Shown one piece after another: positions 1-5,929 of a stretch of DNA of 8,066 nucleotides. The notes below the pieces were generated by a model. That model made no database searches and was not told the origin of the DNA. It saw only the letters and a list, made by a program, of their open reading frames with translations. The stretch spans positions 1 to 8,066 of the forward strand of contig JACRCB010000075.1 in the NCBI GenBank assembly GCA_016219165.1, given 5' to 3'. The DNA is from Deltaproteobacteria bacterium. GTDB taxonomy: Bacteria > Desulfobacterota > GWC2-55-46 > DRQE01. Both the position numbers and the translations under genes were made by a program. The stretch's first letter is position 1; each line of letters opens with the position of its first letter.

Positions 1-20
1 ACTGGCTCCAATATACAAGA

Positions 21-35
21 GTGGGCTGTGCCCAC
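21..35. other. Short perfect hairpin upstream of lon
   Basis: GTGGGC-TGT-GCCCAC forms a perfect 6-bp stem with a 3-nt loop. No T-run follows directly; the nearest is 48-52, thirteen bases downstream. It may belong to the 3' end of a transcript arriving from the left of the window. No reading frame can be assigned to the first 158 bases. Confidence 0.35.
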
Positions 36-61
36 CAGAACTGAAAATTTTTGGAGAGAGA

Positions 62-105
62 TTGAGAGAACCTTTTTATAAAAAGGTTCTCTCAAGATAA
101 TTTTT
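62..105. terminator. Perfect 34-nt palindrome with T-run, probable terminator and/or repeat
   Basis: Positions 62-95 are a perfect palindrome: the arm TTGAGAGAACCTTTTT (62-77) is exactly mirrored around the central AT. It is followed by GATAA and a T-run at 101-105. Outside it, CTGAAAA (41-47) pairs with TTTTCAG (102-108), so the whole 41-108 stretch can fold as one long stem with an internal loop. This looks like an intrinsic terminator for a gene to the left. The symmetry also allows a protein-binding site upstream of lon. The arm TTGAGAGAACC occurs again at 3181-3191, so the sequence may belong to a dispersed repeat family. Confidence 0.6.
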
Positions 106-158
106 CAGAGGTTCCTTAAGGTTTTCGAGTATAAAGCGGCGTTTTTGGAGGCTGAAAG

Positions 159-2579
159 GTGAAGAATTATAAAGGGGCGATACCCCTTATACCATTGAGG
201 GACATAATCATATTCCCGCACATGGTGGTGCCTCTTTTTGTGGGAAGGGAGAAGAGTATAAAGGCCCTGGACTATGCGATGGGCAACGACAAAAGCATAC
301 TCCTCTCCGCCCAGAAGACCGCAAAGAGCGATAACCCGACATCAAAGGATATCTATTCCACCGGGACCCTCGGCGTGATACTGCAACTGCTGAAACTCCC
401 GGACGGGACGGTCCAGGTGCTCGTTGAGGGCAAAAAAAGGGCGCGGATAAAGGAATATGCCGATGAAGAGGAACTCTTCATGGTCAGGGTCGAGGAAATA
501 GAGGACGCCCGCGAGGACACTCTCGAAGTGGAGGCCCTCATGAGGTCGGTAATCAAGGCCTTCGAGACCTACGTGAAGGTCAACAGGAGGGTCCCCCCCG
601 AGATGATACTGAGTGTTAGTTCCATCGAGGACCCGGGACGCCTTGCCGACACCATATCGACACACCTTACCGTAAAACTCGAAGAAAAGCAGAAACTCCT
701 CGAGATAGAGGGCCCGGCAAGGCGTCTCGAACGCCTCTATGCCCTCCTCGAGAGCGAGATAGAGATACTCGAGATAGAGCAGAGGGTCCGCCAGAGGGTC
801 AAAAAGCAGATGGAGAAGACCCAGAAGGAGTACTATCTCTCAGAGCAGATGAAGGCCATACAGAAAGAACTCGGGGAAAAGGACGAGTTCAAGACCGAAG
901 TCCAGGAGTTCGAGGAAAAGATAAAGACAAAAAAATTAAGCAAAGAGGCCGCCAAGAAGGCCCGGCAGGAGTTGAAGAAACTCAAACTCATGAGCCCTAT
1001 GTCGGCCGAGGCGACTGTGGTAAGGAGCTATGTAGACTGGCTTACAAGCCTTCCGTGGGGGTATACAACCGAGGAAAAGAAGGACATAAAAGAGGCCGAG
1101 AGAATCCTCGAAGAAGACCATTATGGTTTAAAGAACGTAAAAGAGAGGATAATAGAGTATCTTGCGGTAAGGGGGCTGGTGGAGGAGATGAAGGGGCCGA
1201 TACTCTGCCTTGTGGGCCCTCCCGGTGTGGGCAAGACCTCTCTGGCAAAGAGTGTGGCAAGGGCGACCGGAAGGAGTTTTGTAAGGGTCTCGCTCGGGGG
1301 GGTGAAGGACGAGGCCGAGATAAGGGGGCACAGGAGGACTTACATAGGGAGCATGCCGGGCAAGGTCGTCCAGTCCATAAAGAAGGCCGCCAGTTCCAAC
1401 CCCCTTATGCTACTCGACGAGGTCGATAAGATGAGCCATGACTTCAGAGGCGACCCCGCATCGGCCCTTCTTGAGGTGCTGGACCCCGAGCAGAACCACA
1501 CGTTCAACGACCATTACCTCGACTGCGACTACGACCTTTCAAAGGTCATGTTCATAACTACGGCGAACTCCATGATGGGCATACCCTATCCCCTGCTTGA
1601 CAGGATGGAGATTCTAAGGATACCGGGATATACGGAGGATGAGAAACTCCACATAGCGAGGAAATTCCTCCTGCCCAAACAACTTAAGTACCATGGGCTT
1701 ACGGAGAAAAACGTCGAGTTGTCCGATTCCGCGGTGCTCTCCGTTGTAAGGCATTATACAAAAGAAGCGGGTGTCAGGAACCTCGAAAGGGAGCTCGCCT
1801 CGGTCCTGAGGAAGTGCGCCAAGGAGGTTCTGAAAAAAGGCAGAGACATAAAGATAAAGGTTACCGCAAAGGGTATCGGCAGATACCTCGGCGTCATGAA
1901 GTACCGTTACGGCAAGGTCGACGAGAAAGACGAGGTGGGGGTTGCGGTGGGGCTTGCATGGACCGAGGCCGGAGGGGACCTTTTGGCGATAGAGGTCGCG
2001 CTCCTGCCCGGCAAGGGCAAACTCACTATCACGGGGAAACTCGGAGACGTGATGCAGGAGAGCGCCCAGGCCGCGATGACCTATATACGGAGCAGGGCGG
2101 AAGAGATGGGGCTTGAAAAAGACTTCTACCAGAAACTCGATGTCCACATACACGTGCCCGAGGGCGCCATACCGAAGGACGGCCCCTCCGCGGGCATCAC
2201 GATGGCCACTGCCATAGCGTCGGCGCTCCTTAAGATACCGGTAAGGAAAGGAGTCGCCATGACCGGAGAGATAACGCTTAGGGGAAAGGTCCTCCCCATA
2301 GGGGGGCTTAAAGAGAAAATCCTTGCGGCGACAAGGGGTGGAGTCTCCACGGTAATCATATCGAAGGAAAACGAAAAGGACTTGAAGGAAATACCTTCCC
2401 TCATACTCAAAAAGGTGGACGTCATTCTTGTCGAACACATGGATGAGGTCTTGGTGAAGGCCTTGAGGGTGAAGAATAAGAAGGAACTCTTCGCGGGGAA
2501 GAAGGATAAGGGCGAGGATGTCGCAAAGGAAAGCCCCAAGGCCGAAGACGCGGCAAGCGAAGTCTTGATAAGACACTGA
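159..2579 (+). CDS. lon: ATP-dependent protease Lon (LonA type)
   Basis: Lon is a soluble hexameric AAA+ serine protease that unfolds and degrades damaged and regulatory proteins. The 806 residues follow the LonA order: N-terminal substrate-binding domain (about 1-210), a charged coiled-coil region (about 210-280), AAA+ ATPase (about 300-570) and protease domain (about 590-775). Visible motifs are Walker A GPPGVGKT (353-360), Walker B LMLLDEVDK (417-424 core), TTAN with sensor-1 N470, LLDRME (479-484), and the catalytic dyad Ser677 in KDGPSAG and Lys720 in GGLKEK. The C-terminus adds a charged tail (about 775-806). The start is GTG at 159, supported by GGAGG at 147-151 seven bases upstream. 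TATAAA at 130-135 could be a -10 box, but no matching -35 is visible, nor a sigma32 or CIRCE site. Translation appears complete and intact. Confidence 0.97.
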   Translation: MKNYKGAIPLIPLRDIIIFPHMVVPLFVGREKSIKALDYAMGNDKSILLSAQKTAKSDNPTSKDIYSTGTLGVILQLLKLPDGTVQVLVEGKKRARIKEYADEEELFMVRVEEIEDAREDTLEVEALMRSVIKAFETYVKVNRRVPPEMILSVSSIEDPGRLADTISTHLTVKLEEKQKLLEIEGPARRLERLYALLESEIEILEIEQRVRQRVKKQMEKTQKEYYLSEQMKAIQKELGEKDEFKTEVQEFEEKIKTKKLSKEAAKKARQELKKLKLMSPMSAEATVVRSYVDWLTSLPWGYTTEEKKDIKEAERILEEDHYGLKNVKERIIEYLAVRGLVEEMKGPILCLVGPPGVGKTSLAKSVARATGRSFVRVSLGGVKDEAEIRGHRRTYIGSMPGKVVQSIKKAASSNPLMLLDEVDKMSHDFRGDPASALLEVLDPEQNHTFNDHYLDCDYDLSKVMFITTANSMMGIPYPLLDRMEILRIPGYTEDEKLHIARKFLLPKQLKYHGLTEKNVELSDSAVLSVVRHYTKEAGVRNLERELASVLRKCAKEVLKKGRDIKIKVTAKGIGRYLGVMKYRYGKVDEKDEVGVAVGLAWTEAGGDLLAIEVALLPGKGKLTITGKLGDVMQESAQAAMTYIRSRAEEMGLEKDFYQKLDVHIHVPEGAIPKDGPSAGITMATAIASALLKIPVRKGVAMTGEITLRGKVLPIGGLKEKILAATRGGVSTVIISKENEKDLKEIPSLILKKVDVILVEHMDEVLVKALRVKNKKELFAGKKDKGEDVAKESPKAEDAASEVLIRH

Positions 2580-2583
2580 CATC

Positions 2584-2609
2584 GGGCACCGGCCCGCAAG
2601 GGCCTGCCC
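2584..2609 (+). other. Hairpin with GCAA (GNRA) tetraloop in lon 3' region
   Basis: GGCCC (2591-2595) and GGGCC (2600-2604) close a GCAA loop. After a 2-nt bulge the stem extends with GGGCA (2584-2588) pairing TGCCC (2605-2609). It starts five bases after the lon stop codon. No T-run follows, so it is not a classical terminator; protection of the lon 3' end is possible. Its 3' arm shares bases 2606-2609 with the next inverted repeat, so the two folds compete. Confidence 0.45.
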
Positions 2610-2672
2610 TGAACCATGTGCCGAACCCTGTGCTGAATTTATTTCAGCATCGTTTCGGCATTGTTTCAGGGC
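2606..2672. repeat. Long imperfect inverted repeat after lon
   Basis: The left arm begins GCCCTGAA (2606-2613) and ends TGCTGAA (2631-2637); the right arm begins TTCAGCA (2643-2649) and ends TTCAGGGC (2665-2672). The loop is TTTAT (2638-2642), and a middle block GCCGAA faces TTCGGC. The result is three paired blocks separated by small mismatched bulges over 67 nt. It lies between the lon stop and the terminator at 2752-2790. It could be a structured 3' UTR or a decayed palindromic element; I do not recognise the family. Confidence 0.5.
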
Positions 2673-2751
2673 TGTGTCGGGGTCGGTCGGGCAAATATAC
2701 CTGCCCCGTCCCCGTATCAAGCACTGGGCGAGACATCTCCTTCCCATACCG

Positions 2752-2790
2752 TTATGACATCCGGCAGTAAATACCGGATGTCATAATTTT
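2752..2790 (+). terminator. Rho-independent terminator, probably of lon
   Basis: A perfect 13-bp stem, TTATGACATCCGG (2752-2764) with CCGGATGTCATAA (2774-2786), encloses a 9-nt loop and is followed by TTTT (2787-2790) and AATT. There is no T-run on the opposite strand, so it acts in the + direction. It sits 172 bases after the lon stop and only eight bases before the -35 box of the tRNA promoter, separating the two transcription units. Confidence 0.8.
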
Positions 2791-2798
2791 AATTCCGT

Positions 2799-2827
2799 TT
2801 GACATGACGGATGAAAACTGCTATACG
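2799..2827 (+). promoter_or_regulatory. Sigma70-type promoter for the tRNA-Val/tRNA-Asp unit
   Basis: A perfect -35 TTGACA (2799-2804) and the -10-like TATACG (2822-2827) are separated by 17 bases. Transcription would begin near 2834, about 65 bases before the first tRNA. Its position directly after the lon terminator fits an independent stable-RNA promoter. Confidence 0.65.
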
Positions 2828-2898
2828 TAGAAATCCTTCTCCCCCATTCCTTGCGGGAGTTGTGTGGACGGCGTGTAACGTGCGCCTATTGTTTTTCC

Positions 2899-2974
2899 GG
2901 GCGGATAGCTCAGTTGGGAGAGCGCAGCCCTTACAAGGCTGAGGTCACAGGTTCGATCCCTGTTCCGCCTACCA
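2899..2974 (+). tRNA. tRNA-Val (anticodon UAC)
   Basis: This is a complete 76-nt cloverleaf. The acceptor arm GGGCGGA (2899-2905) pairs with TCCGCCT (2964-2970), including one G-U pair. The D arm is GCTC/GAGC, and the anticodon stem CAGCC/GGCTG carries the loop CTTACAA with anticodon TAC at 2932-2934. The T arm is ACAGG-TTCGATC-CCTGT. Discriminator A is followed by encoded CCA. It decodes GTA and, by wobble, other valine codons. It is probably cotranscribed with tRNA-Asp, 101 bases downstream; that spacer holds no gene. Confidence 0.97.
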
Positions 2975-3075
2975 GTTGGCCGGGAAAATTTTTATAATAC
3001 GGGTTTGAAGGGGGCGGGGTGTTTGGGGAGAGCCCAATCTTTGTCCGGGCGCCAGAAAAAATATTATCCTAACAC

Positions 3076-3152
<77 letters not shown>

Positions 3153-3165
3153 TTTTTTTGAGAAA

Positions 3166-3191
3166 TCTCTGAAAAGTGTATTGAGAGAACC
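3166..3191. repeat. Half copy of the palindromic element found upstream of lon
   Basis: CTCTGAAAA (3167-3175) and TTGAGAGAACC (3181-3191) are separated by 5 bases. The reverse complement of 85-110 upstream of lon has the same two blocks separated by 6 bases, and the left arm there (41-72) has CTGAAAA and TTGAGAGAACC with a longer spacer. Here only one arm is present. The expected mirror arm is absent, and its place is taken by the CCAGCGCCAC repeat end. Confidence 0.5.
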
Positions 3192-3219
3192 CAGCGCCAC
3201 TTTGGACAGGGCTTCCTCC
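3191..3219. repeat. Left-end fragment of the 66-nt inverted-repeat element
   Basis: The stretch starts CCAGCGCCACTTTGGACA (3191-3208), which matches the terminal repeat CCAGCACCACTTTGGACA at 17 of 18 positions, then continues GGGCTTCCTCC like the full copies. Similarity stops near 3219, where a GC-rich hairpin begins. With the fragment at 3339-3356 it may be the outer half of an interrupted copy. Confidence 0.65.
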
Positions 3220-3226
3220 CCGCGCT

Positions 3227-3262
3227 CGCCTCTCGGCGAAGCCGAGGGTCGCCCGCGAGGCG
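3227..3262. other. GC-rich compound hairpin within the repeat cluster
   Basis: CGCCTC (3227-3232) can pair with GAGGCG (3257-3262). Inside, CTCGGC (3232-3237) pairs with GCCGAG (3241-3246) around a GAA loop, and this inner stem can extend to 3230-3248 with one G-U pair. The segment is clearly richer in GC than the flanking repeats. It separates the left-end fragment from full copy A. No coding capacity is supported on either strand. Confidence 0.45.
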
Positions 3263-3269
3263 TGCGTGC

Positions 3270-3335
3270 CCAGCACCACTTTTGACAGGGATTCCTCTAT
3301 AACATTCAAAGCCAACGTGTCCAAAGTGGTGCTGG
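3270..3335. repeat. 66-nt terminal-inverted-repeat element, copy A
   Basis: The element runs from CCAGCACCAC at the left to GTGGTGCTGG at the right. Its 18-nt ends are inverted repeats of each other with one mismatch, because the left end reads TTTTGACA rather than TTTGGACA. The reverse complement of 7722-7787 matches it at 62 of 66 positions, with all 37 bases of 3299-3335 identical. It can fold as a hairpin. It contains no gene and resembles a REP/MITE-type dispersed palindrome, but I do not recognise the family. Confidence 0.85.
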
Positions 3336-3338
3336 ACG

Positions 3339-3356
3339 TGCCCAAAGTGGTGCCGG
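3339..3356. repeat. Right-end fragment of the 66-nt element
   Basis: TGCCCAAAGTGGTGCCGG matches the right terminal repeat TGTCCAAAGTGGTGCTGG at 16 of 18 positions. It lies four bases beyond full copy A and can pair with the left-end fragment at 3191-3208 apart from three mismatched positions. Together they look like the two ends of an outer element with copy A lying inside. Confidence 0.6.
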
Positions 3357-3384
3357 GCTAGACTTGATACGGGGTAATAGGGGA

Positions 3385-5085
3385 ATGGAAAAACGCTGGA
3401 AGGTAAACGAGGTAAACGAGGGGCTTAAAGGTGAACTCGCGAAGGAAATGGGAATCCTTCCTCTCACCGCGCAACTCCTTATAAACAGGGGCATTGTAGA
3501 TTCCGGCGCGGCCTATTCTTTTTTCTCGCCCGACTTAAATGACCTCCACGACCCGATGCTCATGAAGGGCATGGAGAGGGCGGTCTCAAGGATAACAGAG
3601 GCCCTCGTCAGGAAAGAACCGATAGCCGTCTGGGGCGATTACGATGTCGACGGCGTTACATCCGCCGCGCTTTTAAAGATATTCTTCAGGGAAATCGGCG
3701 CGCCGCTCCTATGCCGCATACCGAACAGGCTAAGCGAGGGGTACGGGCTGAATATCGAAGGCATAAAGGCGCTTTCCGGGCAGGGGGTGAAGGTCATCAT
3801 AACAGTCGATTGCGGCATAGCTAATTCCGAAGAGATTTCCTTTGCGTCTTCCCTCGGCATAGACACAATCGTCACTGACCACCATCAGGTCCACAATGGT
3901 GTTCCGCCCGCCTTCTCCGTCATAAACCCTTTACAGGAAGGGTGCAGATTCCCGTTCAAAGAGCTTGCCGGGGTGGGGGTTGCATTCAACTTTATTGTGG
4001 CCCTGAGGGCGCATCTTCGGGAGACTTCCTTTTTCAAGAAAGAGGCGCCGAATCTTAAAAGATACCTCGATATCGTGGCCATCGGCACGGTTGCGGACAT
4101 GGTGCCGCTTATCGATGAAAACAGGATACTCGTAAGTTGGGGGCTTAAGCAACTCAATGAAGGAAGAAGACCGGGGGTCGGGGCGCTCGTGGCCTTATCC
4201 GGCTTAACTGCGGGAAAGGTTACCGGGGAAAATATCGCATTCCAACTGGCCCCCAGGATTAATGCCGCGGGCAGGCTCGAAGACGCCTCAAAGGCGCTCG
4301 GGGTCCTTGAAACCGAAGACATCGAGGCCGCCCGCTCGCTCGCCCGCGCGTTGGACGGCGGAAACTCCACAAGGCAGTCTATCGAGGAGAAGATATTCAA
4401 TGACGCTCTCGCTATGGTCGGGGATTACGAACGGCAAAAGGTAATCATCGCGGCAAAAGAGGGGTGGCACTCGGGTGTGACCGGAATAGTTGCAGGCAGA
4501 CTCGTTGAGAGGTTCAACAGGCCCGCTGTCCTCATAGCGATAGAGGGAGCCGTGGGGAAGGGCTCGATAAGGGGGATAAAGGGGTGCGACGTTACCGAGG
4601 GGCTTAAGGGGTGTTCGGAACTTCTTGAAAGATACGGCGGGCACAAATCCGCCGCGGGCTTTACCATCAAAAAGATACGGATAGATGAGTTTAGTGTTGC
4701 CTATGCCAGATTTATGGACGCGGCCATTACGGATGAAGACCTCATAGAAGAGCTAAGGCTCGATTGCGCCGTCTCGTTTGAAGAATTGAGCGGGAGGCTC
4801 ATGACGGAGTTGGATAGGTTGCAACCCTTCGGCCGTTCGAATGAAAGGCCGCTTTTCTGCGCCACCTCCGCCGACATACTCCAGAGCGAGGTCGTGGGCA
4901 GGGGGCATCTTAAGATGCTCATAAAACAGAACGGCCGCATGCAGAAAGCAATCGCTTTCAATGGGGCGCATTTCCATCCGGTAAGGGGCAGGGTGGATAT
5001 CGCCTTCTACCCCTATATCGATGAGTGGCAGGGCGGGAGGAACTTAAGGCTGCAAGTGAAAGACTTAAGGCCCTCTTCCTCATAA
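3385..5085 (+). CDS. recJ: Single-stranded-DNA-specific 5'-3' exonuclease RecJ
   Basis: RecJ is a cytoplasmic Mn/Mg-dependent 5'-3' exonuclease of the DHH superfamily, acting in recombination and mismatch repair. In the 566-residue form the metal-binding motifs are DYDVDG (85-90), TVDCG (140-144), TDHH (164-167) and GTVADMV (234-240). RINAAGR (291-297) follows, then the DHHA1 region with GWHSGVTGIVAGR (360-372), GKGSIRG (391-397) and RYGGHKSAAG (416-425), and the C-terminal OB-like part with LQPFG (479-483). Length and motif order are normal for the family. ATG at 3385 is preferred; AGGGG sits unusually close to it, while GGGG at 3371-3374 is ten bases away. A TTG at 3364 would add seven residues but lacks a clear ribosome binding site. 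Repeats occupy the whole upstream region, and no convincing promoter is visible. Confidence 0.95.
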   Translation: MEKRWKVNEVNEGLKGELAKEMGILPLTAQLLINRGIVDSGAAYSFFSPDLNDLHDPMLMKGMERAVSRITEALVRKEPIAVWGDYDVDGVTSAALLKIFFREIGAPLLCRIPNRLSEGYGLNIEGIKALSGQGVKVIITVDCGIANSEEISFASSLGIDTIVTDHHQVHNGVPPAFSVINPLQEGCRFPFKELAGVGVAFNFIVALRAHLRETSFFKKEAPNLKRYLDIVAIGTVADMVPLIDENRILVSWGLKQLNEGRRPGVGALVALSGLTAGKVTGENIAFQLAPRINAAGRLEDASKALGVLETEDIEAARSLARALDGGNSTRQSIEEKIFNDALAMVGDYERQKVIIAAKEGWHSGVTGIVAGRLVERFNRPAVLIAIEGAVGKGSIRGIKGCDVTEGLKGCSELLERYGGHKSAAGFTIKKIRIDEFSVAYARFMDAAITDEDLIEELRLDCAVSFEELSGRLMTELDRLQPFGRSNERPLFCATSADILQSEVVGRGHLKMLIKQNGRMQKAIAFNGAHFHPVRGRVDIAFYPYIDEWQGGRNLRLQVKDLRPSSS

Positions 5086-5139
5086 AACCGGTTTAATAGC
5101 GAAGTGCAACTCTCTTCCTCCCTTCGCCCTGCCTGTGCG

Positions 5140-5155
5140 TGTCCGCGCGCGGACA
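5140..5155. other. 16-nt perfect GC palindrome after recJ
   Basis: TGTCCGCGCGCGGACA is a perfect palindrome 54 bases after the recJ stop. CCTGT (5132-5136) can alternatively pair with ACAGG (5153-5157). No T-run follows, so a standard intrinsic terminator is not supported. It may be a transcript-end structure or a binding site. The rest of 5086-5222 shows nothing else I can name. Confidence 0.35.
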
Positions 5156-5244
5156 GGTCAGCATCGTTTAGGCAAGGTTCTTTAAGACCCTTCCAAAGAA
5201 TTCTTATCCGTGTCCCGGAATTTTCCGTACGGAAGGGAATCACC

Positions 5245-5273
5245 TTGACAGAGACGGCAAGAGGGAATATATT
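5245..5273 (+). promoter_or_regulatory. Strong sigma70-type promoter for the transglycosylase/DHS-like pair
   Basis: A perfect -35 TTGACA (5245-5250) and a near-perfect -10 TATATT (5268-5273) are separated by exactly 17 bases. Transcription would start near 5280, giving a leader of about 23 bases that contains AAGGTGG (5287-5293). A 12-nt perfect palindrome, TTCCGTACGGAA (5223-5234), lies ten bases upstream of the -35 and could be an operator; this last point is inference. Confidence 0.75.
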
Positions 5274-5302
5274 ATCTGGTTAAAATAAGGTGGATGGTCA
5301 AG

Positions 5303-5929
5303 ATGAGAATATACGGCGGCATAAAATTTTCAAGGAAGGTCGTTTTTTTTCGTTTCATAATGGTCTTCCTTGACCTTTCGTTCATATCCCCGCGGGCGGT
5401 GACTTCCGGGGAGGCCGGTCCTGATTACCCATGGAATATGGACGGCGAGATGGGCAGGGTCTTCGTCCTTTTGAACGGGCACCGGACTGGGTTGAGCCTT
5501 CCCGAAAGGGTCAGGCTTTCTTACGTTATCGTGGAAGAAGGCAGGAGGTATGACTTCGACCCGCTTTTCATACTCGCGCTCATCGAGACCGAGAGCACTT
5601 TTTATAATTGGTCGAGGTCGAATAAGGGGGCCATGGGGCTTATGCAGGTTCTTCCGGGCACGGGGAGGATGGTCGCCGGCGAGTTGAATATACCATGGGA
5701 TGGGGACGAAACGCTTTTTAACCCCTTCCACAACGTCAGAATAGGGCTGCGCTATTTTTCGACCTTACTGGGGATGTATAAAGACGACCTCGATAAGGCG
5801 CTCGCCGCATACTCGAGCGGCCCTTCCTACATAGAGGCGTTGGCGGCGGACGGGGAAGGCCTTCCGACCCGGTTTTCAGAGAGGGTCTTTTCCCACTATA
5901 ACGACCTGAGAGAAAGGATTAAAACCTGA
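5303..5929 (+). CDS. Lytic transglycosylase, SLT domain (family 1-like)
   Basis: SLT-type enzymes cleave the MurNAc-GlcNAc bond of peptidoglycan in the envelope, leaving 1,6-anhydroMurNAc ends. The 208-residue form has the catalytic domain at about 65-180: LIETES with probable catalytic Glu97, GLMQVLPGTG (112-121), NPFHNVRIG (140-148) and AYSSGP (169-174), where AYNAGP is the more usual form. The N-terminus is basic and then hydrophobic (about 11-30), suggesting export, but R17 and D24 interrupt the hydrophobic core, so signal peptide versus membrane anchor is unclear. ATG at 5303 is chosen because AAGGTGG lies nine bases upstream. An ATG at 5294 would abut that site and add three residues. 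No LysM or other wall-binding domain is visible. The stop overlaps the next start by one base. Confidence 0.88.
   Translation: MRIYGGIKFSRKVVFFRFIMVFLDLSFISPRAVTSGEAGPDYPWNMDGEMGRVFVLLNGHRTGLSLPERVRLSYVIVEEGRRYDFDPLFILALIETESTFYNWSRSNKGAMGLMQVLPGTGRMVAGELNIPWDGDETLFNPFHNVRIGLRYFSTLLGMYKDDLDKALAAYSSGPSYIEALAADGEGLPTRFSERVFSHYNDLRERIKT

Noticed and set aside
1614..2747. Long minus-strand reading frame of 377 codons opposite lon
   Set aside because: It lies almost wholly antisense to the lon ATPase and protease domains, whose + frame carries every expected motif. Its translation has no recognisable domain.
2993..2998. TATAAT between the two tRNAs as a separate tRNA-Asp promoter
   Set aside because: No acceptable -35 sequence lies 16-18 bases upstream, and that region is the 3' end of tRNA-Val. 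Cotranscription is simpler.
3282..3303. TTGACA (3282-3287) and TATAAC (3298-3303) inside copy A as a recJ promoter
   Set aside because: The spacer is only 10 bases, too short for a sigma70 promoter. The TTGACA arises from a single difference from copy B.
3191..3356. CRISPR array
   Set aside because: The repeats are inverted, nested and unevenly spaced, with no regular spacers or cas genes.
3364..3384. TTG at 3364 as the recJ start
   Set aside because: No ribosome binding site precedes it, and the seven extra residues are not needed for the RecJ fold. ATG at 3385 is preferred, though its own ribosome binding site spacing is poor.
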